A stretch of DNA of 64,000 nucleotides from Eriocheir sinensis. Lineage: Eukaryota; Arthropoda; Malacostraca; Decapoda; Varunidae. Both the position numbers and the translations under genes were made by a program. The first letter of the stretch is position 1. Every line of letters starts with the position of its first letter. A model generated the notes under the pieces. It was not told the DNA's origin, did no database searches, and saw only the letters and a list, made by a program, of their open reading frames with translations. The stretch lies in the NCBI RefSeq assembly GCF_024679095.1, contig NW_026111822.1:262501-326500 (forward strand). Reading direction: 5' to 3'. This document shows, one piece after another, positions 52,843-63,549 of this stretch.

Positions 52843-52977
52843 CTGGGAAAGGTCAGGTCAGGTTAGGTTAGGTCGCGAGAGGTCATGGTGGGGTCAAACG
52901 AGGGTGGGTTATGTTTTAGGAGGCAAGTAAAGAAATGGAAAAATCACTGGGCTCTTTTTTTATATATATTTTTTTTT

Positions 52978-53018
52978 TGTGTGTGTGTGTGTTTGCGTGC
53001 GTGTGCGTGTGCGTGTGC

Positions 53019-53077
<59 letters not shown>
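52978..53077 (+). repeat. (GT)n microsatellite with GC interruptions
   Basis: About 100 bp of GT with CGTGCGTGTGCG interruptions near the 5' side. Confidence 0.95.
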
Positions 53078-53078
<1 letters not shown>

Positions 53079-53597
53079 TGGAAGGCAGGGTACAGGGCTC
53101 CTCTTCTTACTAAAACCTTGATTAAAAGGAAATAAACAAATATATATAAATCCTGGGAGCTATTTTATTCTTATGTTATGTAAATGGTATGTCAATTAGT
53201 GTTTCCTATCCATGACTTTTATATGCAGATGACACAGTATATATATATTAGCTGTAACACACAAGGATGCCAATTAAGGAAGTTTCAGGCAAGCAGGGAA
53301 AAGAACTGGACTCCTGTAACAAACGGATGCCAGAGAACAAGTTATCACTTCACTCAGGAAGAACTGAAGCCTTGTTAGTAGCTAGGCTCAAATAGAAAAC
53401 GAGGGAAAGGGAAAAAAAACTCAGTCACATGTAATAACCATACTATTGAGCCAATCTGTGGATTTATTTTCTTCAACAATGACACCTAGTCTTTCCATAT
53501 GGTCTAATTCCTTCTTAAGTTTATCCCTCAGAGCAACAGGTATTTCTCTAGGAGGGTGAGCCACAGGGACAACACTTGGACCAAACTGTAATTCAAC

Positions 53598-54150
53598 TGT
53601 TGGAAAGTTGGAAAGTTTTGTTTAGTGGGTGCAACATCTGTGGTCATATGCCGGAGAGAGACAGAAGGGGAAGGAAGGAAAGTTTTGTTTAGTGGGTGCA
53701 ACATCTGTGGTCATATGCCGGAGAGAGACAGAAGGGGAAGGAAGGAAAGTTTTGTTTAGTGGGTGCAACATCTGTGGTCATATGCCGGAGAGAGACAGAA
53801 GGGGAAGGAAGGAAAGTTTTTTTTTAGTGGGTGCAACATCTGTGGTCATATGCCGGAGAGAGACAGAAGGGGAAGGAAGGAAAGTTTTGTTTAGTGGGCG
53901 CAACATCTGTGGTCATATGCTGGAGAGAGACAGAAGGGGAAAGAATTATAGGAGAAGGGAACAGACCCCAGGAGACGGGACACAACCCCCGATTAATACC
54001 TGGTACCCATTCACTGCTGGGTGGACAGGGGTGTAGGGTATCAGAAAAGCTGCCCAAATTTTTCCACTCTGCCCGGGAATTGAACCCGGGCTCTCTCAGT
54101 TGTGAGCCAGGTAATTTACCTGTACCATCCAGCAGGCATCCCAGTCCCTC
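53598..54150 (-). mobile_element. tRNA-derived SINE (family B) with amplified 3' tail
   Basis: On the minus strand a tRNA-like head has B box GGGTTCAATTCCC (54090-54075). The body contains AGCAGTGAATGGGTACCAGG and GGGGGTTGTGTCCCGTCTCC. The 3' tail (TCTCTCTCCGGCATATGACC, ACAGATGTTGC, AAACAAAACTTTCC) is tandemly repeated five times at 67-bp spacing (53598-53945). Such body sequences recur in invertebrate SINEs. Confidence 0.7.
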
Positions 54151-54202
54151 CAATACATCAAAGAATTCCTCCAACATACCATTTGCACCATGAATTGTAG
54201 GC

Positions 54203-54280
54203 AATGTCCAGCGCACGCCTGTGGTCGACGCATGTGTAGGCATTGGCACCCATCAGCTGCATGGGCGGAACCTTAGACAT
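54203..54280 (-). pseudogene. Pyruvate kinase 5' exon fragment
   Basis: Directly after a CAG acceptor (54283-54281), an ATG opens MSKVPPMQLM, then a short stretch and TCVDHRRALDI. This resembles the N-terminus of arthropod pyruvate kinases, where the match normally continues DSP. Here similarity stops after ALDI (about 54203) and unrelated sequence leads to a stop near 54161. The orientation is the same as the other pyruvate kinase fragment, about 1.4 kb downstream. Probably a truncated duplicate; an alternative product is unlikely. Confidence 0.5.
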
Positions 54281-54375
54281 CTGTGGGAGAGAGAGAAAGA
54301 GAGATTGACAAATAATATAGAGGGAGAGGAAGATAACAGTGAGATACAGGGATTTTAACACGATAATGAGGTTAA

Positions 54376-54588
54376 CCCGGTAGCAGCGACGGACTAAATT
54401 TGTGGCTTTACCATGTAGCAGCGACAGGCCAAATTTGTACCATGATATAAACCCTCAAAAATAGATGATACATAATCTGATCGCAAATGCTTTGATATAT
54501 ATGAAATGGTTTGTGTGAGGGGTGATTTTTTTCTCATTTTTCTCGCTTGGAGGGACCATTAAGAAACATGATCCCCGCTGCTACTGGG
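54376..54588 (+). mobile_element. Complete TTAA-flanked MITE (same family), 213 bp
   Basis: Perfect TTAA sits on both sides (54372-54375 and 54589-54592). The terminal inverted repeats are CCCGGTAGCAGCG and CCCAGTAGCAGCG. Only two 35-bp units are present. The core shares GATGATACATAATCTGATC and TCATTTTTCTCGCTTGGAGG with the other copies. Confidence 0.85.
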
Positions 54589-54604
54589 TTAATATCTGTG
54601 TTTT

Positions 54605-54712
54605 TATGAGCGTTTTTACAAGTTCATTGCGCAGAGGAAGGGTCAGACTACCACCAGGGTCATTAAACTACCCATGGAAATGCCCCAAACACCTATGAAA
54701 GCCTTGTCAAGC
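54605..54712 (+). mobile_element. Single MITE unit truncated by a retroposon
   Basis: GAAGGGTCAGACTACCACCA, CATGGAAATGCCCC and AAAGCCTTGTCAAG match the family. The right end is missing. Confidence 0.6.
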
Positions 54713-54803
54713 ATTTTTTTTCTACAACAAAGGAGACAGCTTAAGGGCACACACAAAAAACGGAAACTATATTTAAAAAAAAGCCCGCTACTCGCTGCTC
54801 CCA
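54713..54803 (-). mobile_element. Retroposon 3' end interrupting a MITE
   Basis: The plus strand reads a T run, then CTACAACAAAGGAGACAGC, TTAAGGGCAC and AAGCCCGCTACTCGCTGCTC. The T run begins exactly where the MITE unit at 54605-54712 is cut off after GCCTTGTCAA. Confidence 0.65.
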
Positions 54804-55085
54804 AATACCACGTGTCAACTCCTGTGCAGATGACAAAAACTTGGATCTTCAAGTCCCTCCCTGTCTTAGCCTGTGGGGGGAGTCTCAACGCCCTGCCCCT
54901 GCTGTGGGTGGTGTGTGGGGGTGTGTGGGGGTCTGGTGCAGGGCCCACAGCTCCACCGTCAGGCTCAGGAGGGAGTCTCCAGGGCCGACGGGTGCTGGGG
55001 GAGGGGGAAGGCACCATATCAGAACACTCCTTACCCTGAGAGCATGTCAAGATATGTAACACAGCAACATTCAGTAGATATGTAC

Positions 55086-55548
55086 CATTAAAACCTCTCT
55101 TGAACCCAGCTATTAAAACCTCTTGTAAGCCCAGCCATTAAAACCTCTTGTAAACCCAGCCATTAAAACCTCTTGTAAACCCAGCCATTAAAACCTCTTG
55201 TAAACCCAGCCATTAAAACCTCTTGTAAACCCAGCTATTAAGACCTCTTGTAAGCCCAGCTATTAAAACCTCTTGTAAACCCAGCCATTAAAACCTCTTG
55301 TAAACCCAGCTATTAAAACCTCTTGTAAACCCAGCTATTAAGACCTCTTGTAAGCCCAGCCATTAAAACCTCTTGTAAACCCAGCCATTAAAACCTCTTG
55401 TAAACCCAGCCATTAAAACCTCTTGTAAACCCAGCCATTAAAACCTCTTGTAAACCCAGCCATTAAAACCTCTTGTAAACCCAGCTATTAAGACCTCTTG
55501 TAAGCCCAGCCATTAAAACCTCTTGTAAACCCAGCCATTAAAACCTTA
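55086..55548 (+). repeat. 25-bp minisatellite, about 18 copies
   Basis: The unit ATTAAAACCTCTTGTAAACC plus CAGCC repeats without gaps. Variant units (ATTAAGACC with TAAGCCCAGC) recur at intervals, suggesting multi-unit duplication. Confidence 0.9.
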
Positions 55549-56639
55549 CCTTATCGCTTGTGTGAGTCCTCCCCTGCATAGGAACAGCTGCGTCATCCAG
55601 GGGTAAACCAGGGAATCAACCACTCATATCCACAGTAGACCAGGCAACCGACCACTCCTCCAGGGGCGGGTAGACCAGGAATTCAACCACTCAGCGGATG
55701 ACCAGTGTTGTGTAGCTTTCCAGTCTGAAATCGAGGGAGTTCGTAACCTAACCGATCATGGATATTAATCAGTGTTTCTACTCAAAGACAAACTGTGTGC
55801 GATGAACATTCAACGAGTCGGAAATAATCACTGGATATTTACGACACAATAACAAAAATATCTGACATCAAACCTGATCCATTGGAGACCTGTGACATTA
55901 TCAGTAAAGGCAATTAGGGCACTCACTCACCAGGACGTCTCAGAATAAGTGCGCCGAGGACTATTATCGAGGCTAACATGGCTGTGGTCCGGGGCGTGGA
56001 GCCTCATCAACGGTGACGAGGTGTTCTGTTGTTGAAGCTCGGCCGTGGAGGTTTCTTGTTACCTGTTCTTTACTAACTAGAGAGAGAGAGAAAGACACAG
56101 AGAGATTGAGAGATAGAGAGACAGACAGAGAGAGACAGAGACAGAGAGAGAGATTGAGAGAGAGAGAGAGAGAGACAGAGACAGAGCAACACACACACAC
56201 AGACGTACGCACAGTGCAGTGAGGGAGAATTAAGACAAACACACACACACACACACACACGCACAGACGTACACAGTGCTGGGAGGGAGGAAGGACAGGC
56301 AGCATGGCGGTACATTGTTTATTACGGAACGAAATTCGCGTTACAGCTGCAAGGTGCTCTCAACCACAATGCCTTACAAAACCAGCAGTAGTTACCTCCT
56401 CCTGCTGCAGCGACCTCCCCAAGACGGAGGGCCCCCAGACCCCGCCCAGCGAGGATGCGCCTCCCCGGCCACCTGGTCAAAGCCTGGTCAACCAGTCAGC
56501 CAGAGAGGTGCGCCCCCGCCGACAGGGCCCAGAAGCCTTCCGCATCGGGCGGGTCACCACAGCCGCCTCTTCTTGCTGCTCAGGAACACAACAGGCTAAA
56601 AGGCAACAGTTACACACACGGACATATAAAAAAAAGAAA
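55549..56639. other. No gene recognised
   Basis: (GA)n/(CA)n-rich at 56080-56270. 56380-56600 is GC-rich and may be the interior of the repeat element whose 3' end is at 56640-56755. Confidence 0.45.
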
Positions 56640-56755
56640 TCCTAACCGACATCTCAGAGGGAGACGCCCAAAGGCGGCAGACTCAAACGCAGAACGGAAC
56701 ACACCCGTTCTGTGAAAGAGCCAACCGTCGTACCCCTAACACCCTAGGCCCCACC
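56640..56755 (+). mobile_element. 3' end of an unidentified repeat element (copy 1)
   Basis: It shares with copy 2 (58275-58400) the order ACATCTC(A/G)GAGGGAGAC, AGACTCAAACGCAGAACGGA, a short stem (CAGAACGG...CCGTTCTG), GTGAAAGAGCCAACCG and an end in CCTAACACCCTA. Confidence 0.6.
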
Positions 56756-58274
56756 AGCCTCCTCCTGTGAGGAAAACTGGTCCTCAGTTTGGGCAGCTCG
56801 TAAGGAGCTACCCTGGCGGCAGAGCTGTAACACAGACTGGCCCGCGTACAACCCCGCCGCCTAAACTAACACCTTGCCAGACCTCCCTACGGGAGAATCT
56901 GACATCTATCTGCGCGTCTTTCAAGCGTTGCTCCGACTCCCTACCCGCCCGACCACCCGTCCGCCCGCCCGTTCCCACGTACGCCCGCCCGTCCGCCCAT
57001 CCGCCCCCCGCCCCCAACCCGCCCGCAAGCGTGCGAGCAGAGGTACGACGAGCGTCAGTGCGGCGGAACGTAGCGTACGGGTTCCGTGCGTTCGTACGTG
57101 TGGCCGTACGGTTCAGCGTAGACGCTGCTGCCTGCCTACCTGACCGAGGGTGGGGTGCCCGCCCGACAACCCGACCGCAAGGTGGCCTGCCTACCTATCT
57201 GATGGCCCGACTGACAGCCTGACCACCAGATAGCTTGCCTGTCACCTGCTAGCCTGACTGCCAGGTGGCACACCCGCCCGTCGGCCTGATGGACAGACGG
57301 CCACGCCCATGCCTTCCTGACACAGTGATTAGCTAAGTCCCCCGCCAACACCCCACACAAAAAAAAGACACTCACACAAAAAAAAAACTCACACACCCTA
57401 CATAACCTGCACCGTAGTGCTACCCAAACCTCAGCAGCTCCCGCGTTGCACACCGCCACCGCCGTTGGTCGCCCGGCAGCATCCACCCAGCGCCTCGCCA
57501 GGGACAACAGCTAAAGAGCTAGGGAGGAAGGGGGTTATGGGGAAAAAAACATACATAGAAATGAAATCCTAGCAGTCACACAGCAACACACAGCAAAAGG
57601 TCAAACACACGGCAGGCCTGCCATCACACACACAAACACACACAGCACACTAAACCAAATACCGTGGATATACCGTAGTGACGTGATGTGATGTCCTCGC
57701 TGCACGCGCCTCCGGACTGCCACACACACACACGCTAGCTATTGGGTATAAACACACGGGAAAAAGGCATAGAAAAAAAAGACATCCTAAATAAAATAAC
57801 ACACACAAGCACTCAGCGGGGGTTTGGGGAGGCAGACGGAGGAGGGCCAGTTAGCATGGGAAAGGGGAATCGCCCTGCCCAGGAGATGGATATAGTCTTG
57901 GCACCCCCCCCCTGGCGTGAAGGTGTACCCAACACACCAGGCGGTAAGGCTCGACACAACCCAAATCCCAGGAGGTTCATCCCCCAACCCACTTCCAGCC
58001 CACCAACCATTCTACCCCACCCGCCCTTACCCACTAAGCACCCACAGACATACACCAAAAAAAAGACTCCACTCCCATCAGACTCCTTGGAAGAAGGCAG
58101 CCTGATCCACCTAATAAAAAAGCCAGGCTCAACCTTACGGAAGAGTCTGGCAAAACTTCGGCGGAGACAACGCGAAAGGCAACGCCTGGCCAAGCAGAGC
58201 CCGACCGCTCTGACCCCCGGAAGAGAGGCCAGAGTAGCTAGAGTCGGCTTCCTCCTACGGAGAAAACCGACAAA

Positions 58275-58420
58275 AAAACTTCAGACATCTCGGAGGGAGA
58301 CCGTCTGAAGGTGGAAGACTCAAACGCAGAACGGAATCACACCCGTTCTGTGAAAGAGCCAACCGTTGTTACACCTAACACCCTAACACCCTAACACCCT
58401 ACACCAGCTAAACAAACACC
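58275..58420 (+). mobile_element. 3' end of the same element (copy 2) with (ACACCCTA)n tail
   Basis: The same hairpin-bearing block is followed by CCTAACACCCTAACACCCTA repeats. The open frame at 57742-58308 immediately upstream (Arg/Lys-rich C-terminus with LRRRQRERQRLAKQSP) may belong to this element; its function is unknown. Confidence 0.55.
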
Positions 58421-58861
58421 CTACACCCTGACGTGCTGCTCCCGCGCTGCGCCGATGCTCTCCACTTACGCGCCTCTGAAAGAACAAGACCGACTTAGAC
58501 ACAACCCAGGAGACTGACGGAGAATTAGACACACTATGAAAATTATACAAGAGCAACAGTATTTAATGATCTCGTTATTTGACCGACTATCATTTCATTA
58601 CTATTATTGGTATTGTTATATTCATTACTATTATTGGTATTATTATATTCATTACTATTATTGGTATTATCATAATCATTATCATTGTTTACCTGGACGC
58701 CAGAGGATACAGGCAAGGGACGACACACGCAGCCGCCTCCATCAACGTGTCTCTCCAGCCGGGGCAACACGCTGGAAGTACAGGGAGACTCAGACATGCG
58801 GAGAGGCAGCGGCGGAGACATCCAGACATCTTGGCTCAGACACAGGTGGCTGCTCCATTAA

Positions 58862-59009
58862 CCCGGCAGCAGCGACGGGCCAAGTTTGTGGCTTTACCGT
58901 GTAGCAGCGATGGGCCAAGTTTGTGCCATGATATTTAAACCCCCCAAAATAGATGATGCATAATCTGATCACAAATGCTTTGATATATATTATGAAATGG
59001 TTTGTGTGT
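58862..59009 (+). mobile_element. 5' part of the TTAA-type MITE
   Basis: It starts CCCGGCAGCAGCGACGGGCC after TTAA (58858-58861) and runs through the core to GAAATGGTTTGTGTG. There it is replaced by the 3' end of a CR1 LINE. Confidence 0.75.
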
Positions 59010-60282
59010 CCAAACTCCTTATGCAAGAGTTAAGAACATAAGGAGTCTGCAAGAGGCTGGTTAGGCTATACAAGGCCATGGCTTTATCTAACCTCTTCTT
59101 GAATGTATCTATGGTATTGGCACCCACAACATGGCCCCCAAGCCTGTTCCACTCATCCACCACTCTGTTAGTAAACCAATTCTTGCCTATGTCTTTGTTG
59201 AATCTGAATTTGTCTAACTTAAAACCATTTCCATGCGTCCTACCTGGCTCTTTCACTCTCAAAATCTTATTGACATCCCTTTATTAAATCCTTCATCCAT
59301 TTACAGACTTCGATCAAGTCTCCTCGCAACCTTCGCCTTTCTAGCGAGTGTAGATTTAACTGCTTCAGCCTGTCTTCATAAGGCAAGTTTCTCACCCCCT
59401 GAATCATCTTTGTCATCCTCCTCTGTACAGATTCTAACACCTTGATATCCATTCTATAGTATGGGGACCAGAACTGCACTGCATAATCTAGGTGAGGTCT
59501 AACTAGTGCTAAGTAAAGTTTGAGGATGACTTCAGCGCTCCTATTGCTTACGCTCCTTGAGATGAAACCAAGTACTCTGTTGGCACGATTTTTGGCCTGA
59601 ATGCATTGAGCCCTAGGACGGAGGTCAGCGCTCATTAGGACTCCTAAGTCTCTCTCACGCCCAGACCTGCTTAGAGGAGTGCCATTTAAGGAGCAATTGT
59701 GTAAGGGGTTATTCCTACCTACACTCAAAATGCTACACTTCCCGACATTGAATTCCATCTGCCACTTCCCCGCCCAATCATATAGTCCGTCAAGCTCATC
59801 CTGGAGAACGGTAGCGTCCCTGTCTGATTGGATTACTCTACCGACCTTGGTGTCATCTGCGAACTTGTTGACATCACTACTAATTCCTCTGTCCAAGTCA
59901 TTGATGTAAATAATAGAAAGCAGAGGACCCAGCACCGACCCCTGAGGGACTCCACTCGTAACACTGCCCCATTCAGATTTCCTACCATTGATTTGCACTC
60001 TCTGCTTCCTACCACTGAGGCACGCCCTGATCCAGTTCAAAACTTTACCAGCTACGCCGTGAGCCTGTAATTTTAGTAATAGCCGGTGATGGGGAACTTT
60101 GTCGAACGCTTTACTGAAATCTAGATACAATATGTCACAGTTTTCATCTCTGTCAACCGCCTCGATTACTTTAGTGTAGAAGGACAACAGGTTAGTAAGG
60201 AGGAGGAAGACCTTTGTGAGCCCATGCTGTGAATCATGAATTAAATTATGCTTTTCTAGATGGTCCAGAATGCTCCCGGCTA
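59010..60282 (-). mobile_element. CR1-type LINE, 5'-truncated reverse transcriptase
   Basis: An open frame of about 340 codons (ending at 59267) carries reverse transcriptase motifs in order: LYLDFSKAFDKVPH, SGVPQGSVLGPLL and the catalytic FADDTK. A C-terminal region has RMTKMIQGVRNLPYEDRL and SLERRRLRGDLIEV, typical of CR1-clade elements. A frameshift then leads to VVDEWNRLGG...ANTIDTFKKRLDKAM (59262-58990). The apparent first dozen residues come from the flanking inverted-repeat element, so the LINE itself is cut off at about 60282. The endonuclease domain is missing. The 3' end carries the family tail (TCTTGCAGACTCC and ATGTTCT on the minus strand). Confidence 0.85.
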
Positions 60283-60555
60283 TAATTTGTGGCTTTACCG
60301 TGTAGCAGCGACGGGCCAAATTTGTGGCTTTACCGTGTAGCAGCGACGGGCCAAATTTGTGGCTTTACCGTGTAGCAGCGACGGGCCAAATTTGTGCCAT
60401 GATTGAAACTCCCCAAAATAGATGATACCTAAACTGATCACAAATGCTTTGATATATATTATGAAATGGTTTGTGAGCGGGGTGATTTTTCTCATTTTTC
60501 TCGCTTGGAGGGACCATTAAGAAACATGACCCCTGCTGCTACCACCACCACCGGG
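60283..60555 (+). mobile_element. 3' part of the TTAA-type MITE, with three 35-bp units
   Basis: It begins inside the first 35-bp unit at the 5' breakpoint of the CR1 LINE. It has three units, the shared core and a right end CTACC(ACC)nGGG before TTAA (60556-60559). The right terminus carries a small ACC expansion. Confidence 0.75.
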
Positions 60556-60825
60556 TTAAGGTCAACAAAATTGTAATGCCAAAATTTAATTAAGTACGGG
60601 AAAGATAGAAATTAGGGAGGATAAGTAGTTTTAAGTATTTTTAAGAATGTATAAATTCCATCGCTATCTCTCACGTACTTAACTGAATTTTTCTTAACTA
60701 AAAATGGTCAAATCATCACTTATCTCCTCTATTATGCATATATAATCATTTTTGCAATTACTAACATTATATACTCATTTAAATCAATTTTCACACGTAT
60801 ACAAATATTGTTACATGTACCCTGT

Positions 60826-61552
60826 ACTGTCCAAACCCCTTATGTAAGAGTTAACCAGCATCTCCACTCTTTCATCCCTATACTGTCCAAACCCATTATG
60901 CAAGAGTTAACCAGCATCTTCATTCTTTCATCCCTGTGCTGTCCAAACCTATTATGCAAGAGTCAACCAGCATCTCCACTCTTTCATCCCTATACTGTCC
61001 AAACCCATTATGCAAGAGTTAACCAGCATCTCCACTCTTTCATCCCTATACTGTCCAAACCCCTTATGCAAGAGTTAACCAGCATCTTCATTCTTTCATC
61101 CCTGTGCTGTCCAAACCCATTATGCAAGAGTCAACCAGCATCTCCACTCTTTCATCCCTATACTGTCCAAACCCATTATGCAAGAGTTAACCAGCATCTT
61201 CATTCTTTCATCCCTGTGCTGTCCAAACCCATTATGCAAGAGTCAACCAGCATCTCCACTCTTTCATCCCTATACTGTCCAAACCCATTATGCAAGAGTC
61301 AACCAGCATCTCCACTCTTTCATCCCTATACTGTCCAAACCCATTATGCAAGAGTTAACCAGCATCTTCATTCTTTCATCCCTGTGCTGTCCAAACCCAT
61401 TATGCAAGAGTCAACCAGCATCTCCACTCTTTCATCCCTATACTGTCCAAACCCATTATGCAAGAGTTAACCAGCATCTCCACTCTTTCATCCCTATACT
61501 GTCCAAACCCCTTATGCAAGAGTTAACCAGCATCTTCATTCTTTCATCCCTT
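60826..61552 (+). repeat. 56-bp tandem array (13 units) derived from a LINE C-terminal ORF
   Basis: Thirteen units, each starting CTGTCCAAACCC(C/A)TTATG, repeat every 56 bp. Two sub-types alternate: CTCCACTC...CTATA and CTTCATTC...CTGTG. Because 56 is not a multiple of 3, three successive units cycle through all frames, and frames stay open for up to 221 codons, giving repeats such as YARVNQHLHSFIP. That phrase equals the LINE ORF end near 2.3 kb. Confidence 0.95.
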
Positions 61553-61715
61553 ACACTGGTAAACTCTGGGGCACCCTTCCTGTGTCTATATCTCCTCCTG
61601 CCTTCGACTTGAATTCTCTCACGAGGAATGACTTATCGAGACGCCTCTCCTCCCGAAACTGACCTCCCTTTCAGCCGCTCATAACTTTTGTTTCTGAAGG
61701 AGCAGCGATTAACCC
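61553..61715 (+). mobile_element. LINE 3' end following the 56-bp array
   Basis: After the last 56-bp unit the sequence encodes TGKLWGTLPV, AFDLNSL and RRLSSRN, parallel to the 2.2 kb LINE end (AYDLNSFKRR...LSSRN). It then has the 3' UTR fragment AGGAGCAGCGATTAACCC. The poly(A) end is missing. Confidence 0.6.
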
Positions 61716-62096
61716 AAGAACATCGGCAGACCCTTTTCTGGGGTTTCACAAGTCATGGCTGTGGTACGGTGGACCCTAAAATGGGCTTGCCATAAAACCC
61801 ACAATTCGAGCTAATTCTAGGCGATGGTGGCACAGCGCAACCCACCATGCATGCCCCGGGTCATTGTGGTGGGTGAGTGATCTTGAGGTGGGCTTTTTGT
61901 CATGGGTGGTGCTGTAAGGTCATGGCAGACTGAATTAGCTATCCACACAGTAACCACTTGTCAAATTCTCTGCATTTGACAAGTGACTCTCGGCTAGATG
62001 CCACAAGACTGTTTATTTTGTGACAAACACCACACAAACAGAATGGAGTTTGAGCAGAAGGAAATATTCTTAATGGCTTTGTGGTTATGAGAGGAG
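61716..62096. other. Unassigned sequence
   Basis: No ORF or repeat family is recognised. TTTGACAAGTG and its complement at about 61962-61983 form a small palindrome. Confidence 0.5.
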
Positions 62097-62232
62097 CAAG
62101 ATGGCGCCACTATAAACACTCGCCTGCGCCAGAACGGGCTGGGCCGACCATCAGGCCCCACCAGGAAGATGCCTACCGGCGCAACAGGCAACGATGTAAA
62201 AAAAAATAAAAATAAATAAATAAATAAAAAAA
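62097..62232 (+). mobile_element. SINE family A, 3' fragment
   Basis: It contains AGATGGCGCCACTATAAACA, GGCCGACCATCAGGCCCC and GCCTACCGGCGCAACAGGC, then a poly(A)/TAAA tail. Confidence 0.7.
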
Positions 62233-62447
62233 GGTACTCTGATGTACGTTCCATGCTCTTTTCTGTGTCTCAAAATGCAGTGTAATGTTGACTTTTCTCG
62301 GCCACTTCTCGGCTTTCCCGTTGCCGACGCCCACGGGTTAAGGCCTTCCCGGCAGAGGATCTATATAGTGACGTTTGGAAATTGGGACTTTTTGTCGGCG
62401 CGTCAGTGTATAGACGTTTGCTCTCATTTGCCCACATTAGATAGCAG

Positions 62448-62573
62448 CATGGCGCCACTATAAACACTCGCCTGCACCAGAACGGGCTGGGCCGACCATC
62501 AGGCCCGACCGGGAAGATGCCTGCCGGCGCAATAGGCAGCAACGTAAAAAAAATAATAAATAGAATAAAGAAA
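62448..62573 (+). mobile_element. SINE family A, 3' fragment
   Basis: It contains ATGGCGCCACTATAAACACT, GGCCGACCATCAGGCCCGAC and TGCCGGCGCAATAGGCAGC with an A-rich tail. It lies about 350 bp after a similar fragment in the same orientation. Confidence 0.7.
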
Positions 62574-62763
62574 TAGACGATTCCTTACTACTGACAAAAT
62601 TAACAAAATAAATCGCCATTGGGCATCTCAACCCCCTGGACACTTGCCGACATTGCCTCTGAAGGACAGTCACCCTTGTGCCTTGTGGGATATGCAACGC
62701 ACATCAGCTGACACCGGGAACTTTTGCATTTTTTCCTAGTTTCTTTTATTATCATAGTCTATC

Positions 62764-62922
62764 ATGTCAGGGAGAAAGAGACCTCTTGAGCCGGAGGAAA
62801 TGACTCCTTTGGTAGCCGAGGATATAGGTGCTGATTTTTTGGATGATTTTGATGATCCTGACTCATGTACCATCAGTGGTTACACTCTAAACCTTCATTT
62901 GAATGTATCAATATACATATAA
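62764..62922 (+). CDS. Short acidic ORF, possible transposase N-terminal remnant
   Basis: A 52-codon frame opens MSGRKRPLEPEEMTPL and is followed by an acidic run (ADFLDDFDDPD). It stops just before the TTAA-flanked element. Basic-then-acidic N-termini of this kind occur in piggyBac-like transposases, but the stretch is too short to assign. It may equally be chance. Confidence 0.25.
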   Translation: MSGRKRPLEPEEMTPLVAEDIGADFLDDFDDPDSCTISGYTLNLHLNVSIYI

Positions 62923-62936
62923 CCAGTCTAACTTAA

Positions 62937-63549
62937 CCCTTTCATTGCTAAACGCTTGCAGCGGGCGTTAGGCGTCTTTGCTGGTGGTGCTAAACGCTCA
63001 CTGCGACATTCAGCCGCACTCAAATCTCCCGCGTATGAGTGTGTTCAAACACTAATTCTCACAACACAGGATTGCCAATTGAGTGTGTTTTATACTAAAC
63101 TTGGTGGAAAATCATGTCAGCCCAGCGCGGCAAATCTACGGACGAGCAACTGGTGGATGTTCTTGTCCAATATAGCGACATTTTTACATAGCTTCACCTG
63201 ACGGATTCTTTGACCAAATAGTTGTACATTTTTCAGCTGTCAATACTGCCCTGCCAGCACCCCGTCATCAAGAGATCTACAGTAGTTGCCTTACGGCTGA
63301 CCGTCGCGCACGTAGAAATGTACGTCTTCACAGGCAACACCCCCTGAACGTGCCTGTATGTTCGCAGGAGAGGCTTACATTACTGAATCTTATAGATCTT
63401 GGCCTCTTCTTTCCAATGAAAGTTTTGTTTTGAAACTGTGATGAATAGTTTGTGAGATACAGCGGTTAAGAGAGATTCCCTTCCCCTGCTGGGGTGTCCG
63501 AGCGCGCCTGAGGGGATAGTCTCGTTGCGAGCGCTTAGCAACGAAATGG
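62937..63549 (+). mobile_element. Second TTAA-flanked nonautonomous element, 613 bp
   Basis: The left end CCCTTTCATTGCTAAACGCT and the right end, read inversely, CCATTTCGTTGCTAAGCGCT form imperfect terminal inverted repeats. TTAA lies on both sides (62933-62936 and 63550-63553). The interior has no long ORF. This is a different family from the CCCGGTAGCAGCG element. Confidence 0.7.

Noticed and set aside
52855..52875. Interstitial telomeric repeats (TTAGG)
   Set aside because: Only two consecutive units in a GGTCA/GGTTA-rich stretch; too short to support.
59267..60319. Host gene for a reverse-transcriptase-like protein
   Set aside because: It is a 5'-truncated CR1 LINE; its apparent N-terminal residues come from a flanking MITE.
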